The position numbers and the translations under genes are program-made. Source: an uncultured Clostridiaceae bacterium (GTDB taxonomy: Bacteria > Bacillota > Clostridia > Lachnospirales > Lachnospiraceae). Taken from it: a DNA stretch of 10,326 nt. Every line of letters starts with the position of its first letter. Position 1 is the first letter of the stretch. Below, piece by piece: positions 6,216-10,326 of this stretch. The DNA lies in NCBI GenBank assembly GCA_947175375.1, contig CAMWMT010000053.1:1-10326 (forward strand), read 5' to 3'. Under the pieces are notes generated by a model, which did not search any database, was not told the DNA's origin, and saw only the letters and a list, made by a program, of their open reading frames with translations.

Positions 6216-7064
6216 TTATTTCTGATAGAATGCGCGGATCGCATCTGCAAGATAGCTGCTCGCTCCTTCTCCATACTGCGCATCCTGAGCAGCGATCACC
6301 TGCTCATTCTTCTTGTACAGATCGGCCAGCTCCAGCGCCATCTTGCTGACATCTTTCATCTGATACAGCTGCTTTGCCACAAAATCATATTCCCCCATCA
6401 GAGATTTCACTTCAAAGGAGGAGACATCTGTGCCCTTCTTCTGTGCCAGGCGCTTCATGATCTGTTCCATCCGGTTCTGATACGCAGAAAAAATCTCCGG
6501 ATTTTTCGGATTGGTTCCGGCTTCCATTGCACTCTCTTTATCGCCATACCATTCCACAACCTTCTGGAAATTTTTCTGTGCCTGCTCGCTTCCGACATCT
6601 TTCAGAAAACTCTCGCGATAAGCTTCCATACTTCCATATTTCCCACAGATGACCTTCTTCTGTTCCTCTGTCATATTGGCTGTCATGGCCTGATACAGCT
6701 CTTCCAGTTCCTCTTTTCCAAATACTTCAAAATCCATATCCTGCTCTCCTTTCAGCATCCGGTCAATGCTCCCGATCAGACGATCCAGCCTGTCCCGTTT
6801 TTTCATGAGCATTGCTTTCTGCATTCCTAAAATCTGGTTTCTGTCAAGATCAGAATCCTGAAGGATTCTGTGAATCTCCTTCAAGGGCATATCGAATTCT
6901 CGAAAGAACAGGATCTGTTTCAGCCGTTCCATGGCCTTATCGTCATAAAGCCGGTATCCCGCTTCGGTACACTGTGATGGTTTTAAAAGACCGATCTCAT
7001 CATAATAGTGAAGCGTGCGCACGCTGATCCCTGTCAACTCTGAAACTTCCTTTACTGTCCTCAT
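6216..7064 (-). CDS. MerR-family regulator with TipA-type effector domain
   Basis: A 282-residue transcription regulator. The N-terminal MerR winged helix-turn-helix is textbook: TVKEVSELTGISVRTLHYYD (3-22), then EIGLLKPSQCTEAGYRLYDD, followed by a long dimerisation helix (about 75-105). The C-terminal half (about 120-282) resembles the TipAS domain, which in Streptomyces TipAL binds thiopeptides. The end QYGEGASSYLADAIRAFY fits that family. MerR proteins activate by remodelling promoters with over-long spacers, and this gene has exactly such a promoter, suggesting autoregulation. The ATG at 7064 was preferred over an upstream in-frame start at 7103 because it has AGGAGG nine bases before it and opens directly with the HTH. 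The upstream start would also lie in the promoter. The ligand is unknown. Confidence 0.92.
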   Translation of the reverse strand: MRTVKEVSELTGISVRTLHYYDEIGLLKPSQCTEAGYRLYDDKAMERLKQILFFREFDMPLKEIHRILQDSDLDRNQILGMQKAMLMKKRDRLDRLIGSIDRMLKGEQDMDFEVFGKEELEELYQAMTANMTEEQKKVICGKYGSMEAYRESFLKDVGSEQAQKNFQKVVEWYGDKESAMEAGTNPKNPEIFSAYQNRMEQIMKRLAQKKGTDVSSFEVKSLMGEYDFVAKQLYQMKDVSKMALELADLYKKNEQVIAAQDAQYGEGASSYLADAIRAFYQK

Positions 7065-7094
7065 GCCGCTCTTCCTCCTGAACTTGATAGGATT

Positions 7095-7125
7095 ACAGTA
7101 CACTATGACGGAACGTGAGAGTCAA
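7095..7125 (-). promoter_or_regulatory. MerR-type long-spacer promoter of the TipA-like regulator
   Basis: A strong -35 TTGACT (7120-7125) is separated by 19 bases from a weak -10 TACTGT (7095-7100). The spacer holds an imperfect dyad around ACG-TTC-CGT. A 19-20 base spacer with a dyad between the boxes is the hallmark of MerR-regulated promoters, so the regulator probably controls its own gene from here. Confidence 0.65.
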
Positions 7126-7158
7126 GTGAATTTTCATCCAAAAAAATCAAAATTACTT

Positions 7159-8007
7159 TCAGAAGCGTAAATCCTTCCTATAGTCCACATGCAGGTATCT
7201 GTTTTTTAAATCATTGTGGTATTCCAACAATAAATTTTCAAAAAATTTTATCAAATATTCGGTACTCGCATGAATTTCTTTTTTGTAATTCGTATAATTG
7301 GCCCTCACTAAAGCATTTCTAAAATACCAGGAATTCTCCGCAAAAGCATTATTACTGATTTCGAACCCAAAAGTCTGCAGGTACTTTATGACAAAAACGG
7401 CTGTTGACCTTGTATTCCCTTCACAAAATGGATGGATCTGCCATATCCCTGCTGTAAATTTCGCTATATGGCTTACCAACCCCGGGAGTGATAATCCTTC
7501 ATACGAAAAACTTTTTTCCTGATCAAAATCATATCTCAATGTATCCATGATACTGTCACAGGGTGCATAGAAGACTGTTTCACCATTCAACACCCATTCT
7601 TTTTTTGTGATGTTATATGTTCTAATCTTCCCGGCATGGTCAAATACTCCCGTGAATAACCGCCTGTGGACAGCCTGCCACTCAACCGGTGAAAACTGGA
7701 AGGTCTTTTCAGAAAGCAGCGCCGCAATTCGCGAAGAGACGATATCCGCCTCCTTTGTATCTGCCTCGGTTTCTCTTCTATCCTGTCTTTCTTCGTAATA
7801 ACTCTCAATTCTTTTTTGTGCTGTGTCAATATCAATTCGGCCATCAATGTGATCCTTCGCAGTTTCCAGAAGATAGTCAGAAGTTTTTAATCCGTCAACG
7901 TCCTGAAGACCGATTGCTGTCTTCCATGCATTACTTTTTTCTGCTGCATCCGGCTCACCCAACTTTATATATTCTCCCAGGTCATATTTCCATCCGTCTT
8001 TGATCAT
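7159..8007 (-). CDS. Fic-domain protein adenylyltransferase
   Basis: A 282-residue Fic protein. Fic enzymes attach AMP (or another nucleotide part) to hydroxyl side chains of target proteins; many act as toxins or stress regulators. The catalytic loop HPFCEGNTR (H192 to R200) fits the HxFx(D/E)GNxR signature with every key residue. The flap region ITKKEWVLNGETVFYAP (about 133-149) precedes it. Residues 1 to about 80 form a separate helical N-terminal region (LKTSDYLLETAKDHIDGRID and onward) that I think resembles VbhA-antitoxin-like segments, tentatively. The usual inhibitory (S/T)xxxE(G/N) motif is not found; the corresponding helix reads SSRIAALL. The ATG at 8007 has GGAGG seven bases upstream. 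No separate antitoxin gene sits beside it, and no clear promoter is seen in the 51 bases before it. Confidence 0.92.
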   Translation of the reverse strand: MIKDGWKYDLGEYIKLGEPDAAEKSNAWKTAIGLQDVDGLKTSDYLLETAKDHIDGRIDIDTAQKRIESYYEERQDRRETEADTKEADIVSSRIAALLSEKTFQFSPVEWQAVHRRLFTGVFDHAGKIRTYNITKKEWVLNGETVFYAPCDSIMDTLRYDFDQEKSFSYEGLSLPGLVSHIAKFTAGIWQIHPFCEGNTRSTAVFVIKYLQTFGFEISNNAFAENSWYFRNALVRANYTNYKKEIHASTEYLIKFFENLLLEYHNDLKNRYLHVDYRKDLRF

Positions 8008-8058
8008 GTAAAAACCTCCATCTTCACAAGCCGCTATCTTCTTCGGTAGTTTCCATTG

Positions 8059-8371
8059 TCAGTGCACCTCCCAATGTCCATACCGTTTTCCACCAACACG
8101 CTCAATCTTTCCTGATACTTTTAACTCATCCATTTTTCTCTGCAATGTATGCTGCGGCATCTCAAGTAATTATGCAAGTTTAGTCTGAGTAATCTTCGGA
8201 TTATTCCTAATGGTTTCAATTATCCTATCCGCCAAAACGTCATCGTGGCGTTTTGGACTGATCTATAAGAGCGCTTTCCAGCGCCTGGAACCGAATCCTA
8301 AGTGTAGTACCTATCAGTTCATAGACCGGAAGCTCTGGTAATCCTGTTTTTATTACATTATTGGTGCTTTT
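8059..8371 (-). pseudogene. Decayed C-terminal winged-helix gene remnant
   Basis: On the minus strand this stretch encodes recognisable protein but in two frames and with a nonsense codon. The upstream part (about 8243-8371) reads TGLPELPVYELIGTTLRIRF and QALESALIDQSK. The frame then shifts between about 8243 and 8262. The downstream part reads ADRIIETIRNNPKITQTKLA, stop TAA (8170-8172), then LLEMPQHTLQRKMDEL and GKIERVGGKRYGHWEVH, ending at TGA 8059-8061. This is a helix-turn-helix followed by a beta-wing, like the C-terminus of AlbA_2/AAA_4-type putative DNA-binding ATPases. The N-terminal bulk is gone. It lies 51 bases upstream of the Fic gene and is probably a degraded relic of the accessory region. 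The winged-helix call is firmer than the parent family. Confidence 0.65.
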
Positions 8372-8428
8372 TCACAACACTAAAGCCATTCCAACCATCT
8401 GCAGCGCAAATGATTTATTTGTTCTCCA

Positions 8429-8464
8429 AAATTCCGTTTTTCGAATCAGCCAAAAACGGAATTT
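8429..8464. repeat. Perfect 13-bp inverted repeat
   Basis: Arms AAATTCCGTTTTT (8429-8441) and AAAAACGGAATTT (8452-8464) surround a 10-base loop. On the minus strand the stem is followed by TTTTGG, so it could act as a weak intrinsic terminator for the desulfurase transcript. It is the second long hairpin after that gene and may also mark an element edge. Confidence 0.6.
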
Positions 8465-8472
8465 CAGCAAAC

Positions 8473-8485
8473 AGGGCTATGCCCT
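8473..8485. repeat. Short inverted repeat AGGGC-TAT-GCCCT
   Basis: A 5-bp GC-rich stem with a 3-base loop lies between two longer hairpins. Alone it would be unremarkable; its placement in a row of three dyads within about 100 bases is why it is listed. Confidence 0.4.
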
Positions 8486-8493
8486 AACAATAA

Positions 8494-8530
8494 ACTTGTC
8501 AAAATCTGTTATTTTAAAATTTTGACAAGT
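8494..8530 (-). terminator. Hairpin spanning the desulfurase stop codon, possible terminator
   Basis: Perfect 12-bp arms ACTTGTCAAAAT (8494-8505) and ATTTTGACAAGT (8519-8530) enclose a 13-base loop containing the stop codon (8509-8511). On the minus transcript the stem uses the last codons of the gene and is followed by TTTATTGTT, a broken T-run. This fits an AT-rich intrinsic terminator for the BrxL-desulfurase transcript, though the stem is weak in G/C. Confidence 0.5.
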
Positions 8531-9633
8531 GCTCGCCCTATGGCTTCAGCGTCCTCTTCTGAGTTATATTTCCCAAAAGACACTCTTATAGTTCCTCTAG
8601 CATATTCTTCAGGTACCTTTATGGCTTGAATCACATGAGAAACTTGTGTGTTTACGCTATCACAGGCTGAACCGGTCGAAATCGCTATGCCCATCAAATC
8701 GAGTCTGTGCAGCAGCAACTCTCCATTACTATTTCTAAATGATAAATTGACACTTCCCGGTAAGTGATTATCTGAACCATTACGAATAAAATCAAGCCCA
8801 GCCTCTTTAATCGTCTTAATAAAAATCTTTTCCAAGGCAATCATTTTATGTTGATATTTTTCTATTTGCTCGCAATTATCCTTTAATGCCTTCGCCATAC
8901 CAACAATACCGGCAACATTTTCGGTTCCTGCCCTCAATCCATTTTCCTGTGCGCCACCATCGTTAAAAGCGCCAATATTGGTGCCCTTACGTATATACAA
9001 AAAACCTACACCTTTTGGTCCATTAAATTTATGCGCAGATGCTGATAGTAAATCCACATCAACTTCACGTACATCAATAGGCATATGACCTACCACTTGA
9101 ACAGCATCAGTGTGAAATAAAGAACCATGTTCATGAGCAATGACACACAATTTCATTATCGGCTGAATTGAACCAACTTCATTATTGGCAAGCATGATCG
9201 AAGTCAGCCTCGTTTGATTTGTTATTATCTGTCTCAGTGTTTCCGGATGTATGACTCCTTCAGTATCAGGTTCAAGATACAAAACAGGATATCCGAGCCT
9301 TTTTACTGCTTCACAGGCATTTAGAATCGCATGGTGTTCGATCCTTGATGTAATAATTTCTTTCCTCTCTTCATCAAAAAAGACACTCCCTTTAATTGCC
9401 CAATTATCACTTTCAGTTCCACCTGATGTAAAATATATTTCCTCAGGAAGAGCATTGATACAAGCAGCAATTGTACTTCGTGCCTCTGCAATTGCCTTTT
9501 TAGGAGCTCTTGCAAAAGCATACTGCTGAGAAGCATTTCCATATTCGTCTGTAAGCCACGGAACCATAGATTCAAAAACAGCAGTATCTAATTGTGTTGT
9601 TGCAGCATTATCTGCATAAATAAATGGTTTCAT
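8509..9633 (-). CDS. Cysteine desulfurase (NifS/IscS/DndA class)
   Basis: A 374-residue PLP enzyme that takes sulfur from cysteine as an enzyme-bound persulfide and passes it to an acceptor. The N-terminus YADNAATT is diagnostic. Active-site residues are complete: the EHH motif (99-101), D175 and Q179 in HTDAVQV, the PLP lysine K202 in SAHKFNGPKG, RAGTEN (234-239), and the persulfide cysteine C324 in STGSACDS. The SGSAC-type loop fits group I enzymes used for Fe-S clusters, tRNA thiolation or DNA phosphorothioation. It starts nine bases after the BrxL-like stop with only a weak GTGAG upstream, so it is probably co-transcribed and translationally coupled. No iscU, thiI, mnmA or other housekeeping sulfur gene is adjacent. 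In this setting it most likely serves the defence locus, as DndA or SspA do. That role is inferred. Confidence 0.9.
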   Translation of the reverse strand: MKPFIYADNAATTQLDTAVFESMVPWLTDEYGNASQQYAFARAPKKAIAEARSTIAACINALPEEIYFTSGGTESDNWAIKGSVFFDEERKEIITSRIEHHAILNACEAVKRLGYPVLYLEPDTEGVIHPETLRQIITNQTRLTSIMLANNEVGSIQPIMKLCVIAHEHGSLFHTDAVQVVGHMPIDVREVDVDLLSASAHKFNGPKGVGFLYIRKGTNIGAFNDGGAQENGLRAGTENVAGIVGMAKALKDNCEQIEKYQHKMIALEKIFIKTIKEAGLDFIRNGSDNHLPGSVNLSFRNSNGELLLHRLDLMGIAISTGSACDSVNTQVSHVIQAIKVPEEYARGTIRVSFGKYNSEEDAEAIGRALVKILK

Positions 9634-9642
9634 ACTTTATAC

Positions 9643-10326
9643 TCACATTTCAAGACCTAATGTTTTAATTTCAGGTACAGTTTTTCCCGCCTCCTTGAAA
9701 TCTGCAAAGCCCATTTGCTGCCGTATAATACTCCTCATTTCTAATGCAGGCTGAAGGCAATAAGTATCAAAATCCACTGGACTAATATCTTCAGCACTTT
9801 CCGCATGCGGAAATACTAATTTTGTATAGGCTGTACAAATTTTTTTAACTGCTTCCGTATCACGGGTATCTGCCTTAGGTGGTATATAAAGCATCTCTTC
9901 CACAATATTACGATACGCAGAAGCAGCTCTCAATTCATGCAGAATAGATGAAAAATATTCTGAATTAAGAGCCCACCCATTTGCTTTCATGTCGTCGTTC
10001 ATTCGAGGCAGATCCCAGCCTCTAATAAATCCATGGAGACGATCTAAAAAAGGGGCTTTGTGAAACGGAACCGGTAATTCTTCAAACATAAAAGTATGTT
10101 CATTCATACTTGTACCAGTAATATTCCCGAGAAAAACAATCGCTGCATCCACATTAACTTGATGCCCATCATCAGCTTTAAAACTTCCATTTTCCATGAT
10201 CTGTTGAAGGGACGAATGCATTTCTGTATCCTTCATATAGTCGGCTTCTCGAATCTCATCGAGTGCAACATAATCCTTATATGCTACGACACCTTCTCTT
10301 TTGCTGGTTTTATTATAGATAAGCTG
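9643..10326 (-). CDS. brxL: BrxL-like AAA+ ATPase of a BREX-type locus (partial, 5' end outside window)
   Basis: The last 227 residues of a larger protein; the frame stays open to the window edge. The visible part is the second half of an AAA+ ATPase core like BrxL of the BREX phage-defence system. A Walker B-like strand VALDEI (residues 20-25 of the visible part) is followed by DTEMHSSLQQIMENGSF and a sensor-1 strand IVFLGNIT (63-70). Next come the arginine-rich segment FLDRLHGFIRGWDLPRM (93-109) and the lid with RDTEAVKKICTAYTKLVFPH (155-174). These blocks match BrxL in order. Canonical BrxL continues into a Lon-like domain of roughly 200 residues; here the protein ends about 50 residues after the lid (ending LGLEM), so that domain is absent. 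Base composition is AT-richer than in the ribosomal genes. It could instead belong to a related AAA+ family outside BREX. Confidence 0.78.
   Translation of the reverse strand, partial: QLIYNKTSKREGVVAYKDYVALDEIREADYMKDTEMHSSLQQIMENGSFKADDGHQVNVDAAIVFLGNITGTSMNEHTFMFEELPVPFHKAPFLDRLHGFIRGWDLPRMNDDMKANGWALNSEYFSSILHELRAASAYRNIVEEMLYIPPKADTRDTEAVKKICTAYTKLVFPHAESAEDISPVDFDTYCLQPALEMRSIIRQQMGFADFKEAGKTVPEIKTLGLEM

Noticed and set aside
8401..8520. Plus-strand open frame of about 40 codons running through the inverted repeats
   Set aside because: No start codon with a ribosome binding site, and the sequence is explained by dyads and the 3' end of the desulfurase gene.
8509..9633. Desulfurase as the housekeeping IscS for Fe-S clusters
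   Set aside because: No IscU, IscR, MnmA or ThiI gene is adjacent, and the gene is coupled to a BrxL-like ATPase; still possible, but context favours a specialised donor.

Overview
The window looks like a chromosomal segment of a Gram-positive clostridial bacterium, most probably a gut Lachnospiraceae. Reasons: the rpmG-secE-nusG-rplK-rplA order, strong AGGAGG-type ribosome binding sites throughout, short SecE, four-cysteine L33, and Firmicutes-type accessory proteins (DUF1189, TipA-type MerR, MATE pump). This assignment rests on protein and signal style only; no search was run. Every gene I can support lies on the minus strand, so the window reads from right to left.

Right end (about 8060-10326): accessory, AT-richer DNA. 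The C-terminal part of a BrxL-type AAA+ protein runs off the window edge. It is followed 9 bases later by an apparently intact cysteine desulfurase. This pair is the most interesting content. BrxL is a BREX phage-defence component, and a dedicated desulfurase beside it suggests a sulfur-using (phosphorothioate-like or BREX type 4-like) DNA modification and defence locus, the rest of which lies outside the window. This BrxL also stops without a Lon-like C-terminal domain. A cluster of three inverted repeats and a decayed winged-helix gene remnant mark the downstream edge of the locus.

Middle (about 3200-8010): independent single genes and small operons. They are a Fic-domain AMP-transferase, a TipA-type MerR regulator with its own long-spacer promoter, a thioredoxin-reductase-family flavoprotein, a MATE efflux pump with a structured 130-base leader, and a coupled pair made of an unrecognised 98-residue protein and a DUF1189 membrane protein.

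Left end (1 to about 2370): a housekeeping operon transcribed from a near-consensus promoter at 2343-2371. It encodes ribosomal protein L33, SecE, NusG, L11 and L1, linking translation, protein export and transcription elongation. Two nearly identical 28-base RNA elements, one before rplK and one before rplA, look like duplicated L1 autoregulatory sites. A further strong promoter at 20-48 points to the next unit, expected to be rplJ-rplL.

No tRNA, rRNA, CRISPR array or intact insertion sequence was recognised.
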